From the NCBI GenBank assembly GCA_946800325.1, contig OX326961.1, positions 40,369,543 to 40,433,542 of the forward strand: a DNA stretch of 64,000 bases, given 5' to 3'. The position numbers and the translations under genes are program-made. This DNA is from Luzula sylvatica (taxonomy: Eukaryota; Streptophyta; Magnoliopsida; Poales; Juncaceae). Of this stretch, positions 36,573 to 51,500 are shown in pieces. A model generated the notes under the pieces. It searched no databases. It was not told the DNA's origin and saw only the letters and a list, made by a program, of their open reading frames with translations. Numbering within the stretch: the first letter of the stretch is position 1; every line of letters begins with the position of its first letter.

Positions 36573-38555
36573 CGTTAAAATCTTGTTTTGAATCGAAAAA
36601 CAAACTTTCTTAGTGTTTGTGATATTTGGTGATAAGTTATGTAGTAAAAGATACGATACATATGATCTTAAAACACGTTATTTGAACTCGTCAAAGCGTT
36701 AAAATCTTGTTTTGAATCGAAAAACAAACTTTCTTAGTGTTTGTGAAATTTGGTGAAAAGTTATGTGGTAAAAGATACGGTACAAATGATCTAAAAACAG
36801 GTTATTTGAACTCCTCAAAGCGTTAAAATCTTGTTTTGAATCGAAAAACAAACTATGTTAGTGTTTGTGAAATTTGGTGAAAAGTTATGTACTAAAAGGT
36901 ACGATACAAATGATCTAAAAACACGTTATTTGTACTCCTCAAAGCGTTAAAAGCTTGTTTTGAATCGAAACTCAAACTTTCTTAGTGGTTGTGAAATTTC
37001 GTGAAAAGTTATGTAGTAAAAGATACGATACAAATGATCTAAAACATGTTATTTGAACTCCTCAAAGCGCTAAAATCTTGTTTTGAATCGAAAAACAAAC
37101 TTTCTTAGTGTTTGTGAAATTTGGTGAAAAGTTAGGTAGTAAAAGATACGATACAAAGGATCTAAAAACACGTTATTTGAACTCCTCAAAGCGTTAAAAT
37201 CTTGTTTTGAATCGAAAAACAAACTGTCTTAGTGTTTGTGAAATTTGGTGAAAAGTTACGTAGTAAAAGATACGATACAAATGATCTACAAACATGTTAT
37301 TTGAACTACTCAAAGCGTTAAAATCTTGTTTTGAATCGAAAAACAAACTTTCTTAGTGTTTGTGAAATTCGGTGAAAAGTTATGTAGTAAAAGATACGAT
37401 ACAAATGATCTAAAAATACGTTATTTGAGCTCCTCAAAGCGTTAAAAGTGTGTTTTGAATCGAAAAACAAACTTTCTTAGTGTTTGTGAAATTTGGTGAA
37501 AAGATCTGTAGTAAAAGATACGATACAAATGATCTTAAAACACGTTATTTGAACTCGTCAAAGCGTTAAAATCTTGTTTTGAATCGAAAAACAAACTTTC
37601 TTAGTGTTTGTGAAATTTGGTGAAAAGTTATGTGGTAAAAGATACGATACAAATGATCTAGAAACACGTTATTTGAACTCCTCAAAGCGTTAAAATCTTG
37701 TTTTGAATCGAAAAACAAACTATCTTAGTGTTTGTGAAATTTGGTGAAAAGTTATGTACTAAAAGATACGATACAAATGATCTAGAAACACGTTATTTGA
37801 ACTCCTCAAAGCGTTAAAAGCTTGTTTTGAATCGAAACACAAACTTTCTTAGTGTTTGTGAAATTTCGTGAAAAGTTATGTAGTAAAAGATACGATACAA
37901 AGGATCTAAAAACAGGTTATTTGAACTCCTCAAAGCGTTAAAATCTTGTTTTGAATCGAAAAACAAACTTTCTTTGTGTTTGTGAAATTTGGAGAAAAGT
38001 TACGTACTAAAAGATACGATACAAATGATCTTAAAACACGTTATTTGAACTACTCAAAGCGTTAAAATCTTGTTTTGAATCGAAAAACAAACTTTCTTAG
38101 TGTTTGTGAAATTCGGTGAAAAGTTGTGTAGTAAAAGATACGGTACAAATGATCTAAAAACACGTTATTTGAGCTCCTCAAAGCGTTAAAATCTTGTTTA
38201 GAATCGAAAAACAAACTATCTTAGTGTTTGTGAAATTTGGTGAAAAGTTATGTACTAAAAGATACGATACAAATGATCTTAAAACACGTTATTTGAACTA
38301 CTCAAAGCGTTAAAATCTTGTTTTGAATCGAAAAACAAACTTTCTTAGTGTTTGTGAAATTCAGTGGAAAGTTATGTAGTAAAAGATACGGTACAAATGA
38401 TCTAACAACACGTTATTTGAGCTCCTCAAAGCGTTAAAATCTTGTTTAGAATCGAAAAACAAACTATCTTAGTGTTTGTGAAATTTGGTGAAAAGTTATG
38501 TACTAAAAGATACGATACAAATGATCTTAAAACACGTTATTTGAACTCGTCAAAG
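36573..38555 (+). repeat. Block C unit C4, 16 monomers, 1,983 bp
   Basis: This unit starts with the CATATG monomer (36659) and repeats the start of C3. AACAGG, TATTTGTACTCC, AGTGGTTGTG, TTAGGTAG and AATTCAGTGG (38358) are all 3,967 bp downstream of their C3 equivalents. It ends at the next CATATG monomer. Its length equals that of the A 16-mer, although its monomer content differs. Confidence 0.86.
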
Positions 38556-41500
38556 CGTTAAAATCTTGTTTTGAATCGAAAAACAAACTTTCTTAGTGTT
38601 TGTGATATTTGGTGATAAGTTATGTAGTAAAAGATACGATACATATGATCTTAAAACACGTTATTTGAACTCGTCAAAGCGTTAAAATCTTGTTTTGAAT
38701 CGAAAAACAAACTTTCTTAGTGTTTGTGAAATTTGGTGAAAAGTTATGTACTAAAAGGTACGATACAAATGATCTAAAAACACGTTATTTGAACTCCTCA
38801 AAGCGTTAAAATCTTGTTTTGAATCGAAAAACAAACTATGTTAGTGTTTGTGAAATTTGGTGAAAAGTTATGTACTAAAAGGTACGATACAAATGATCTA
38901 AAAACACGTTATTTGTACTCCTCAAAGCGTTAAAAGCTTGTTTTGAATCGAAACTCAAACTTTCTTAGTGTTTGTGAAATTTCGTGAAAAGTTATGTAGT
39001 AAAAGATACGATACAAATGATCTAAAACATGTTATTTGAACTCCTCAAAGCGCTAAAATCTTGTTTTGAATCGAAAAACAAACTTTCTTAGTGTTTGTGA
39101 AATTTGGTGAAAAGTTATGTAGTAAAAGATACGATACAAAGGATCTAAAAACACGTTATTTGAACTCCTCAAAGCGTTAAAATCTTGTTTTGAATCGAAA
39201 AACAAACTTTCTTAGTGTTTGTGAAATTTGGTGAAAAGTTACGTAGTAAAAGATACGATACAAATGATCTACAAACATGTTATTTGAACTACTCAAAGCG
39301 TTAAAATCTTGTTTTGAATCGAAAAACAAACTTTCTTAGTGTTTGTGAAATTCGGTGAAAAGTTATGTAGTAAAAGATACGATACAAATGATCTAAAAAT
39401 ACGTTATTTGAGCTCCTCAAAGCGTTAAAAGTGTGTTTTGAATCGAAAAACAAACTTTCTTAGTGTTTGTGAAATTTGGTGAAAAGATCTGTAGTAAAAG
39501 ATACGATACAAATGATCTTAAAACACGTTATTTGAACTCGTCAAAGCGTTAAAATCTTGTTTTGAATCGAAAAACAAACTTTCTTAGTGTTTGTGAAATT
39601 TGGTGAAAAGTTATGTGGTAAAAGATACGATACAAATGATCTAGAAACACGTTATTTGAACTCCTCAAAGCGTTAAAATCTTGTTTTGAATCGAAAAACA
39701 AACTATCTTAGTGTTTGTGAAATTTGGTGAAAAGTTATGTACTAAAAGATACGATACAAATGATCTAGAAACACGTTATTCGAACTCCTCAAAGCGTTAA
39801 AAGCTTGTTTTGAATCGAAACACAAACTTTCTTAGTGTTTGTGAAATTTCGTGAAAAGTTATGTAGTAAAAGATACGATACAAAGGATCTAAAAACAGGT
39901 TATTTGAACTCCTCAAAGCGTTAAAATCTTGTTTTGAATCGAAAAACAAACTTTCTTTGTGTTTGTGAAATTTGGAGAAAAGTTACGTACTAAAAGATAC
40001 GATACAAATGATCTTAAAACACGTTATTTGAACTACTCAAGGCGTTAAAATCTTGTTTTGAATCGAAAAACAAACTTTGTTAGTGTTTGTGAAATTCGGT
40101 GAAAAGTTGTGTAGTAAAAGATACGGTACAAATGATCTAAAAACACGTTATTTGAGCTCCTCAAAGCGTTAAAATCTTGTTTAGAATCGAAAAACAAACT
40201 ATCTTAGTGTTTGTGAAATTTGGTGAAAAGTTATGTACTAAAAGATACGATACAAATGATCTTAAAACACGTTATTTGAACTCGTCAAAGCGTTAAAATC
40301 TTGTTTTGAATCTAAAAACAAACTTTCTTAGTGTTTGTGAAATTTTGTGAAAAGTTACGTGGTAAAAGATAAGATACAAATGATCTACAGACACGTTATT
40401 TGAACTCCTCACAGCGTTAAAATCTTGTTTTGAATCGAAAAACAAACTATCTTAGTGTTTGTGAAATTTGGTGAAAAGTTATGTACTGAAAGATACGATA
40501 CAAATGATCTAGAAACACGTTATTTGAACTCCTCAAAGCGTTAAAAGCTTGTTTTGAATCGAAACACAAACTTTCTTAGTGTTTGTGAAATTTCGTGAAA
40601 AGTTATGTAGTAAAAGATACGATACAAAGGATCTAAAAACACGTTATTTGAACTCCTCAAAACGTTAAAATCTTGTTTTGAATCGAAAAACAAACTTTCT
40701 TAGTGTTTGTGAAATTTGGTGATAAGTTATGTAGTAAAAGATACGATACAAATGATCTTAAAACACGTTATTTGAACTCGTCAAAGCGTTAAAATCTTGT
40801 TTTGAATCGAAAAACAAACTTTCTTAGTGTTTGTGAAATTTGGTGAAAAGTTATGTGGTAAAAGATACGGTACAAATGATCTAAAAACACGTTATTTGAA
40901 CTCCTCAAAGCGTTAAAATCTTGTTTTGAATCGAAAAACAAACTATGTTAGTGTTTGTGAAATTTGGTGAAAAGTTATGTACAAAAAGGTACGATACAAA
41001 TGATCTAAAAACACGTTATTTGAACTCCTCAAAGCGTTAAAAGCTTGTTTTGAATCGAAACTCAAACTTTCTTAGTGTTTGTGAAATTTCGTGAAAAGTT
41101 ATGTAGTAAAAGATACGATACAAATGATCTAAAACATGTTATTTGAACTCCTCAAAGCGTTAAAATCTTGTTTTGAATCGAAAAACAAACTTTCTTAGTG
41201 TTTGTGAAATTTGGTGAAAAGTTATGTAGTAAAAGATACGATACAAAGGATCTAAAAACACGTTATTTGAACTCCTCAAAGCGTTAAAATCTTGTTTTGA
41301 ATCGAAAAACAAACTTTCTTAGTGTTTGTGAAATTTGGTGAAAAGTTATGTGGTAAAAGATACGATACAAATGATCTAGAAACACGTTATTTGAACTCCT
41401 CAAAGCGTTAAAATCTTGTTTTGAATCGAAAAACAAACTATCTTAGTGTTTGTGAAATTTGGTGAAAAGTTATGAACTAAAAGATACGATACAAATGATC

Positions 41501-41777
41501 TAGAAACACGTTATTTGAACTCCTCAAAGCGTTAAAAGCTTGTTTTGAATCGAAACACAAACTTTCTTAGTGTTTGTGAAATTTCGTGAAAAGTTATGTA
41601 GTAAAAGATACGATACAAAGGATCTAAAAACAGGTTATTTGAACTCCTCAAAGCGTTAAAATCTTGTTTTGAATCGAAAAACAAACTTTCTTAGTGTTTG
41701 TGAAATTTGGAGAAAAGTTACGTAGTAAAAGATACGATACAAATGATCTTAAAACACGTTATTTGAACTACTCAAAG
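38556..41777 (+). repeat. Block C unit C5, 26 monomers, 3,222 bp
   Basis: This unit starts with the CATATG monomer (38642). The next monomer mixes m2 and m3 (ATGTACTAAAAGG on an m2 start), so one exchange happened there. It retains TATTTGTACTCC (near 38911), then a run of B/C-type monomers with AAAGTGTG and AGATCT, AAGGCG (near 40041), CTACAGACACG with CTCACAGCG, and ATGTACAAAAAGG (40980). It joins block D at 41778. Confidence 0.85.
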
Positions 41778-44700
41778 CGTTAAAATCTTGTTTTGAATCG
41801 AAAAACAAACTTTCTTAGTGTTTGTGAAATTCGGTGTAAAGTTATGTAGTAAAAGATACGGTACAAATGATCTAAAAACACGTTATTTGAGCTCCTCAAA
41901 GCGTTAAAATCTTGTTTAGAATCGAAAAACAAACTATCTTAGTGTTTGTGAAATTTGGTGAAAAGTTATGTACTAAAAGATACGATACAAATGATCTAGA
42001 AACACGTTATTTGAACTCGTCAAAGCGTTAAAATCTTGTTTTGAATCGAAAAACAAACTATCTTAGTGTTTGTGAAATTTGGTGAAAAGTTATGTACTGA
42101 AAGATACGATACAAATGATCTAGAAACACGTTATTTGAACTCCTCAAAGCGTTAAAAGCTTGTTTTGAATCGAAACACAAACTTTCTTAGTGTTTGTGAA
42201 ATTTCGTGAAAAGTTATGTAGTAAAAGATACGATACAAAGGATCTAAAAACACGTTATTTGAACTCCTCAAAACGTTAAAATCTTGTTTTGAATCGAAAA
42301 ACAAACTTTCTTAGTGTTTGTGTAATTTGGTGATAAGTTATGTAGTAAAAGATACGATACAAATGATCTTAAAACACGTTATTTGAACTCGTCAAAGCGT
42401 TAAAATCTTGTTTTGAATCGAAAAACAAACTTTCTTAGTGTTTGTGAAATTTGGTGAAAAGTTATGTGGTAAAAGATACGGTACAAATGATCTAAAAACA
42501 CGTTATTTGAACTCCTCAAAGCGTTAAAATCTTGTTTTGAATCGAAAAACAAACTATGTTAGTGTTTGTGAAATTTGGTGAAAAGTTATGTTCTAAAAGG
42601 TACGATACAAATGATCTAAAAACACGTTATTTGAACTCCACAAAGCGTTAAAAGCTTGTTTTGAATCGAAACTCAAACTTTCTTAGTGTTTGTGAAATTT
42701 CGTGAAAAGTTATGTAGTAAAAGATACGATACAAATGATCTAAAACATGTTATTTGAACTCCTCAAAGCGTTAAAATCTTGTTTTGAATCGAAAAACAAA
42801 CTTTCTTAGTGTTTGTGAAATTTGGTGAAAAGTTATGTAGTAAAAGATACGATACAAAGGATCTAAAAACAGGGTATTTGAACTCCTCAAAGCGTTAAAA
42901 TCTTGTTTTGAATCGAAAAACAAACTTTCTTAGTGTTTGTGAAATTCGGTGAAAAGTTATGTAGTAAAAGATACGGTACAAATGATCTAAAAACACGTTA
43001 TTTGAGCTCCTCAAAGCGTTAAAATCTTGTTTAGAATCGAAAAACAAACTATCTTAGTGTTTGTGAAATTTGGTGAAAAGTTATGTACTAAAAGATACGA
43101 TACAAATGATCTTAAAACACGTTATTTGAACTACTCAAAGCGTTAAAATCTTGTTTTGAATCGAAAAACAAACTTTCTTAGTGTTTGTGAAATTCGGTGA
43201 AAAGTTATGTAGTAAAAGATACGGTACAAATGATCTAAAAACACGTTATTTGAGCTCCTCAAAGCGTTAAAATCTTGTTTAGAATCGAAAAACAAACTAT
43301 CTTAGTGTTTGTGAAATTTGGTGAAAAGTTATGTACTAAAAGATACGATACAAATGATCTTAAAACACGTTATTTGAACTCGTCAAAGCGTTAAAATCTT
43401 GTTTTGAATCTAAAAACAAACTATCTTAGTGTTTGTGAAATTTGGTGAAAAGTTATGTACTGAAAGATACGATACAAATGATCTAGAAACACGTTATTTG
43501 AACTCCTCAAAGCGTTAAAAGCTTGTTTTGAATCGAAACACAAACTTTCTTAGTGTTTGTGAAATTTCGTGAAAAGTTATGTAGTAAAAGATACGATACA
43601 AAGGATCTAAAAACACGTTATTTGAACTCCTCAAAACGTTAAAATCTTGTTTTGAATCGAAAAACAAACTTTCTTAGTGTTTGTGTAATTTGGTGATAAG
43701 TTATGTAGTAAAAGATACGATACAAATGATCTTAAAACACGTTATTTGAACTCGTCAAAGCGTTAAAATCTTGGTTTGAATCTAAAAACAAACTTTCTTA
43801 GTGTTTGTGAAATTTTGTGAAAAGTTACGTGGTAAAAGATACGATACAAATGATCTACAAACACGTTATTTGAACTCCTCACAGCGTTAAAATCTTGTTT
43901 TGAATCGAAAAACAAACTATGTTAATGTTTGTGAAATTTGGTGAAAAGTTATGTACGAAAAGATACGATACAAATGATCTAAAAACACGTCATTTGAGCT
44001 CCTCAAAGCGTTAAAAGCTTGTTTTGAATCGAAAAACAAACTTTCTTAGTGTTTGTGATATTTGGTGATAAGTTATGTAGTAAAAGATACGATACAAATG
44101 ATCTTAAAACACATTATTTGAACTCGTGAAAGCGTTAAAATCTTGTTTTGAATCGAAAAACAAACTTTCTTAGTGTTTGTGAAATTTGGTGAAAAGTTAT
44201 GTGGTAAAAGATACGGTACAAATGATCTAAAAACACGTTATTTGAACTCCTCAAAACGTTACAATCTTGTTTTGAATCGAAAAACAAACTATCTTAGTGT
44301 TTGTGAAATTTGGTGAAAAGTTATGTACTAAAAGATACGATACAAATGATCTAGAAACACGTTATTTGAACTCCTCAAAGCGTTAAAAGCTTGTTTTGAA
44401 TCGAAACACAAACTTTCTTAGTGTTTGTGAAATTTCGTGGAAAGTTATGTAGTAAAAGATACGATACAAAGGATCTAAAAACAGGTTATTTGAACTCCTC
44501 AAAGCGTTAAAATCTTGTTTTGAATCGAAAAACAAACTTTCTTAGTGTTTGTGAAATTCGGTGAAAAGTTATGTAGTAAAAGATACGGTACAAATGATCT
44601 AAAAACACGTTATTTGAGCTCCTCAAAGCGTTAAAATCTTGTTTAGAATCGAAAAACAAACTATCTTAGTGTTTGTGAAATTTGGTGAAAAGTTATGTAC

Positions 44701-47700
44701 TAAAAGATACGATACAAATGATCTTAAAACACGTTATTTGAACTACTCAAAGCGTTAAAATCTTGTTTTGAATCGAAAAACAAACTTTCTTAGTGTTTGT
44801 GAAATTCGGTGAAAAGTTATGTAGTAAAAGATACGGTACAAATGATCCAAAAACACGTTATTTGAGCTCCTCAAAGCGTTAAAATCTTGTTTAGAATCGG
44901 AAAACAAACTATCTTAGTGTTTGTGAAATTTGGTGAAAAGTTATGTACTAAAAGATACGATACAAATGATCTTAAAACACGTTATTTGAACTCGTCAAAG
45001 CGTTAAAATCTTGTTTTGAATCTAAAAACAAACTATCTTAGTGTTTGTGAAATTTGGTGAAAAGTTATGTACTGAAAGATACGATACAAATGATCTAGAA
45101 ACACGTTATTTGAACTCCTCAAAGCGTTAAAAGCTTGTTTTGAATCGAAACACAAACTTTCTTAGTGTTTGTGAAATTTCGTGAAAAGTTATGTAGTAAA
45201 AGATACGATACAAAGGATCTAAAAACACGTTATTTCAACTCCTCAAAACGTTAAAATCTTGTTTTGAATCGAAAAACAAACTTTCTTAGTGTTTGTGTAA
45301 TTTGGTGATAAGTTATGTAGTAAAAGATACGATACAAATGATCTTAAAACACGTTATTTGAACTCGTCAAAGCGTTAAAATCTTGTTTTGAATCGAAAAA
45401 CAAACTTTCTTAGTGTTTGTGAAATTTGGTGAAAAGTTATGTAGTAAAAGATACGATACAAATGATCTAAAACATGTTATTTGAACTCCTCAAAGCGTTA
45501 AAATCTTGTTTTGAATCGAAAAACAAACTTTCTTAGTGTTTGTGAAATTCGGTGAAAAGTTATGTAGTAAAAGATACGATACAAATGATCTAAAAATACG
45601 TTATTTGAGCTCCTCAAAGCGTTAAAAGTGTGTTTTGAATCGAAAAACAAACTTTCTTAGTGTTTGTGAAATTTGGTGAAAAGATCTGTAGTAAAAGATA
45701 CGATACAAATGATCTTAAAACACGTTATTTGAACTCGTCAAAGCGTTAAAATCTTGTTTTGAATCGAAAAACAAACTTTCTTAGTGTTTGTGAAATTTGG
45801 TGAAAAGTTATGTGGTAAAAGATACGATACAAATGATCTAGAAACACGTTATTTGAACTCCTCAAAGCGTTAAAATCTTGTTTTGAATCGAAAAACAAAC
45901 TATCTTAGTGTTTGTGAAATTTGGTGAAAAGTTATGTACTAAAAGATACGATACAAATGATCTAGAAACACGTTATTTGAACTCCTCAAAGCGTTAAAAG
46001 CTTGTTTTGAATCGAAACACAAACTTTCTTAGTGTTTGTGAAATTTCGTGAAAAGTTATGTAGTAAAAGATACGATACAAAGGATCTAAAAACAGGTTAT
46101 TTGAACTCCTCAAAGCGTTAAAATCTTGTTTTGAATCGAAAAACAAACTTTCTTTGTGTTTGTGAAATTTGGAGAAAAGTTACGTACTAAAAGATACGAT
46201 ACAAATGATCTTAAAACACGTTATTTGAACTACTCAAAGCGTTAAAATCTTGTTTTGAATCGAAAAACAAACTTTCTTAGTGTTTGTGAAATTCGGTGAA
46301 AAGTTGTGTAGTAAAAGATACGGTACAAATGATCTAAAAACACGTTATTTGAGCTCCTCAAAGCGTTAAAATCTTGTTTAGAATCGAAAAACAAACTATC
46401 TTAGTGTTTGTGAAATTTGGTGAAAAGTTATGTACTAAAAGATACGATACAAATGATCTTAAAACACGTTATTTGAACTCGTCAAAGCGTTAAAATCTTG
46501 TTTTGAATCTAAAAACAAACTTTCTTAGTGTTTGTGAAATTTTGTGAAAAGTTACGTGGTAAAAGATACGATACAAATGATCTACAGACACGTTATTTGA
46601 ACTCCTCACAGCGTTAAAATCTTGTTTTGAATCGAAAAACAAACTATCTTAGTGTTTGTGAAATTTGGTGAAAAGTTATGTACTGAAAGATACGATACAA
46701 ATGATCTAGAAACACGTTATTTGAACTCCTCAAAGCGTTAAAAGCTTGTTTTGAATCGAAACACAAACTTTCTTAGTGTTTGTGAAATTTCGTGAAAAGT
46801 TATGTAGTAAAAGATACGATACAAATGATCTAAAAACACGTTATTTGAACTCCTCAAAACGTTCAAATCTTGTTTTGAATCGAAAAACAAACTTTCTTAG
46901 TGTTTGTGAAATTTGGTGATAAGTTATGTAGTAAAAGATACGATACAAATGATCTTAAAACACGTTATTTGAACTCGTCAAAGCGTTAAAATCTTGTTTT
47001 GAATCGAAAAACAAACTTTCTTAGTGTTTGTGAAATTTGGTGAAAAGTTATGTGGTAAAAGATACGGTACAAATGATCTAAAAACACGTTATTTGAACTC
47101 CTCAAAGCGTTAAAATCTTGTTTCGAATCGAAAAACAAACTATGTTAGTGTTTGTGAAATTTGGTGAAAAGTTATGTACAAAAAGGTACGATACAAATGA
47201 TCTAAAAACACGTTATTTGAACTCCTCAAAGCGTTAAAAGCTTGTTTTGAATCGAAACTCAAACTTTCTTAGTGTTTGTGAAATTTCGTGAAAAGTTATG
47301 TAGTAAAAGATACGATACAAATGATCTAAAACATGTTATTTGAACTCCTCAAAGCGTTAAAATCTTGTTTTGAATCGAAAAACAAACTTTCTTAGTGTTT
47401 GTGAAATTTGGTGAAAAGTTATGTAGTAAAAGATACGATACAAAGGATCTAAAAACACGTTATTTGAACTCCTCAAAGCGTTAAAATCTTGTTTTGAATC
47501 GAAAAACAAACTTTCTTAGTGTTTGTGAAATTTGGTGAAAAGTTATGTGGTAAAAGATACGATACAAATGATCTAGAAACACGTTATTTGAACTCCTCAA
47601 AGCGTTAAAATCTTGTTTTGAATCGAAAAACAAACTATCTTAGTGTTTGTGAAATTTGGTGAAAAGTTATGTACTAAAAGATACGATACAAATGATCTAG

Positions 47701-48594
47701 AAACACGTTATTTGAACTCCTCAAAGCGTTAAAAGCTTGTTTTGAATCGAAACACAAACTTTCTTAGTGTTTGTGAAATTTGGTGAAAAGATCTGTAGTA
47801 AAAGATACGATACAAATGATCTTAAAACACGTTATTTGAACTCGTCAAAGCGTTAAAATCTTGTTTTGAATCGAAAAACAAACTTTCTTAGTGTTTGTGA
47901 AATTTGGTGAAAAGTTATGTGGTAAAAGATACGATACAAATGATCTAGAAACACGTTATTTGAACTCCTCAAAGCGTTAAAATCTTGTTTTGAATCGAAA
48001 AACAAACTATCTTAGTGTTTGTGAAATTTGGTGAAAAGTTATGTACTAAAAGATACGATACAAATGATCTAGAAACACGTTATTTGAACTCCTCAAAGCG
48101 TTAAAAGCTTGTTTTGAATCGAAACACAAACTTTCTTAGTGTTTGTGAAATTTCGTGAAAAGTTATGTAGTAAAAGATACGATACAAAGGATCTAAAAAC
48201 AGGTTATTTGAACTCCTCAAAGCGTTAAAATCTTGTTTTGAATCGAAAAACAAACTTTCTTTGTGTTTGTGAAATTTGGAGAAAAGTTACGTACTAAAAG
48301 ATACGATACAAATGATCTTAAAACACGTTATTTGAACTACTCAAGGCGTTAAAATCTTGTTTTGAATCGAAAAACAAACTTTCTTAGTGTTTGTGAAATT
48401 CGGTGAAAAGTTGTGTAGTAAAAGATACGGTACAAATGATCGAAAAACACGTTATTTGAGCTCCTCAAAGCGTTAAAATCTTGTTTAGAATCGAAAAACA
48501 AACTATCTTAGTGTTTGTGAAATTTGGTGAAAAGTTATGTACTAAAAGATACGATACAAATGATCTAGAAACACGTTATTTGAACTCGTCAAAG
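41778..48594 (+). repeat. Super-HOR unit D1, 55 monomers, 6,817 bp
   Basis: This is the first copy of a very long repeat unit. Its subunits start at 41778 (4 monomers), 42274 (11), 43637 (13), 45249 (13) and 46860 (14). Markers that recur in D2 and D3 are GGTGTAAAG (41834), CTCCACAAAG (near 42637), GTTAATG (43921), CTCGTGAAAG (near 44124), CGTTACAATC (near 44258), GATCCAAAAAC (near 44845), ATCGGAAAAC (near 44897), TTATTTCAAC (near 45232), GTTTCGAATCG (near 47121) and GATCGAAAAAC (near 48439). The length is 55 x 124 minus 3, matching three 123-bp monomers. Private changes include TTGGTTTG near 43772 and AGGGTA near 42873. Confidence 0.92.
42943..43438 (+). repeat. m10-m11 dimer repeated in block D
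   Basis: An AAATTCGG/GAGCTC monomer followed by a TTTAGAATC monomer occurs twice in a row, with the AATTCGG markers at 42943 and 43191, exactly 248 bp apart. The A-type 16-mer has this pair only once. The same doubled pair appears elsewhere in D and, with a GGTGG variant, in block C. Confidence 0.82.
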
Positions 48595-51500
48595 CGTTAA
48601 AATCTTGTTTTGAATCGAAAAACAAACTTTCTTAGTGTTTGTGAAATTCGGTGTAAAGTTATGTAGTAAAAGATACGGTACAAATGATCTAAAAACACGT
48701 TATTTGAGCTCCTCAAAGCGTTAAAATCTTGTTTAGAATCGAAAAACAAACTATCTTAGTGTTTGTGAAATTTGGTGAAAAGTTATGTACTAAAAGATAC
48801 GATACAAATGATCTAGAAACACGTTATTTGAACTCGTCAAAGCGTTAAAATCTTGTTTTGAATCGAAAAACAAACTATCTTAGTGTTTGTGAAATTTGGT
48901 GAAAAGTTATGTACTGAAAGATACGATACAAATGATCTAGAAACACGTTATTTGAACTCCTCAAAGCGTTAAAAGCTTGTTTTGAATCGAAACACAAACT
49001 TTCTTAGTGTTTGTGAAATTTCGTGAAAAGTTATGTAGTAAAAGATACGATACAAAGGATCTAAAAACACGTTATTTGAACTCCTCAAAACGTTAAAATC
49101 TTGTTTTGAATCGAAAAACAAACTTTCTTAGTGTTTGTGTAATTTGGTGATAAGTTATGTAGTAAAAGATACGATACAAATGATCTTAAAACACGTTATT
49201 TGAACTCGTCAAAGCGTTAAAATCTTGTTTTGAATCGAAAAACAAACTTTCTTAGTGTTTGTGAAATTTGGTGAAAAGTTATGTGGTAAAAGATACGGTA
49301 CAAATGATCTAAAAACACGTTATTTGAACTCCTCAAAGCGTTAAAATCTTGTTTTGAATCGAAAAACAAACTATGTTAGTGTTTGTGAAATTTGGTGAAA
49401 AGTTATGTTCTAAAAGGTACGATACAAATGATCTAAAAACACGTTATTTGAACTCCACAAAGCGTTAAAAGCTTGTTTTGAATCGAAACTCAAACTTTCT
49501 TAGTGTTTGTGAAATTTCGTGAAAAGTTATGTAGTAAAAGATACGATACAAATGATCTAAAACATGTTATTTGAACTCCTCAAAGCGTTAAAATCTTGTT
49601 TTGAATCGAAAAACAAACTTTCTTAGTGTTTGTGAAATTTGGTGAAAAGTTATGTAGTAAAAGATACGATACAAAGGATCTAAAAACAGGTTATGTGAAC
49701 TCCTCAAAGCGTTAAAATCTTGTTTTGAATCGAAAAACAAACTTTCTTAGTGTTTGTGAAATTCGGTGAAAAGTTATGTAGTAAAAGATACGGTACAAAT
49801 GATCTAAAAACACGTTATTTGAGCTCCTCAAAGCGTTAAAATCTTGTTTAGAATCGAAAAACAAACTATCTTAGTGTTTGTGAAATTTGGTGAAAAGTTA
49901 TGTACTAAAAGATACGATACAAATGATCTTAAAACACGTTATTTGAACTACTCAAAGCGTTAAAATCTTGTTTTGAATCGAAAAACAAACTTTCTTAGTG
50001 TTTGTGAAATTCGGTGAAAAGTTATGTAGTAAAAGATACGGTACAAATGATCTAAAAACACGTTATTTGAGCTCCTCAAAGCGTTAAAATCTTGTTTAGA
50101 ATCGAAAAACAAACTATCTTAGTGTTTGTGAAATTTGGTGAAAAGTTATGTACTAAAAGATACGATACAAATGATCTTAAAACACGTTATTTGAACTCGT
50201 CAAAGCGTTAAAATCTTGTTTTGAATCTAAAAACAAACTATCTTAGTGTTTGTGAAATTTGGTGAAAAGTTATGTACTGAAAGATACGATACAAATGATC
50301 TAGAAACACGTTATTTGAACTCCTCAAAGCGTTAAAAGCTTGTTTTGAATCGAAACACAAACTTTCTTAGTGTTTGTGAAATTTCGTGAAAAGTTATGTA
50401 GTAAAAGATACGATACAAAGGATCTAAAAACACGTTATTTGAACTCCTCAAAACGTTAAAATCTTGTTTTGAATCGAAAAACAAACTTTCTTAGTGTTTG
50501 TGTAATTTGGTGATAAGTTATGTAGTAAAAGATACGATACAAATGATCTTAAAACACGTTATTTGAACTCGTCAAAGCGTTAAAATCTTGTTTTGAATCT
50601 AAAAACAAACTTTCTTAGTGTTTGTGAAATTTTGTGAAAAGTTACGTGGTAAAAGATACGATACAAATGATCTACAAACACGTTATTTGAACTCCTCACA
50701 GCGTTAAAATCTTGTTTTGAATCGAAAAACAAACTATGTTAATGTTTGTGAAATTTGGTGAAAAGTTATGTACGAAAAGATACGATACAAATGATCTAAA
50801 AACACGTCATTTGAGCTCCTCAAAGCGTTAAAAGCTTGTTTTGAATCGAAAAACAAACTTTCTTAGTGTTTGTGATATTTGGTGATAAGTTATGTAGTAA
50901 AAGATACGATACAAATGATCTTAAAACACATTATTTGAACTCGTGAAAGCGTTAAAATCTTGTTTTGAATCGAAAAACAAACTTTCTTAGTGTTTGTGAA
51001 ATTTGGTGAAAACTTATGTGGTAAAAGATACGGTACAAATGATCTAAAAACACGTTATTTGAACTCCTCAAAACGTTACAATCTTGTTTTGAATCGAAAA
51101 ACAAACTATCTTAGTGTTTGTGAAATTTGGTGAAAAGTTATGTACTAAAAGATACGATACAAATGATCTAGAAACACGTTATTTGAACTCCTCAAAGCGT
51201 TAAAAGCTTGTTTTGAATCGAAACACAAACTTTCTTAGTGTTTGTGAAATTTCGTGGAAAGTTATGTAGTAAAAGATACGATACAAAGGATCTAAAAACA
51301 GGTTATTTGAACTCCTCAAAGCGTTAAAATCTTGTTTTGAATCGAAAAACAAACTTTCTTAGTGTTTGTGAAATTCGGTGAAAAGTTATGTAGTAAAAGA
51401 TACAGTACAAATGATCTAAAAACACGTTATTTGAGCTCCTCAAAGCGTTAAAATCTTGTTTAGAATCGAAAAACAAACTATCTTAGTGTTTGTGAAATTT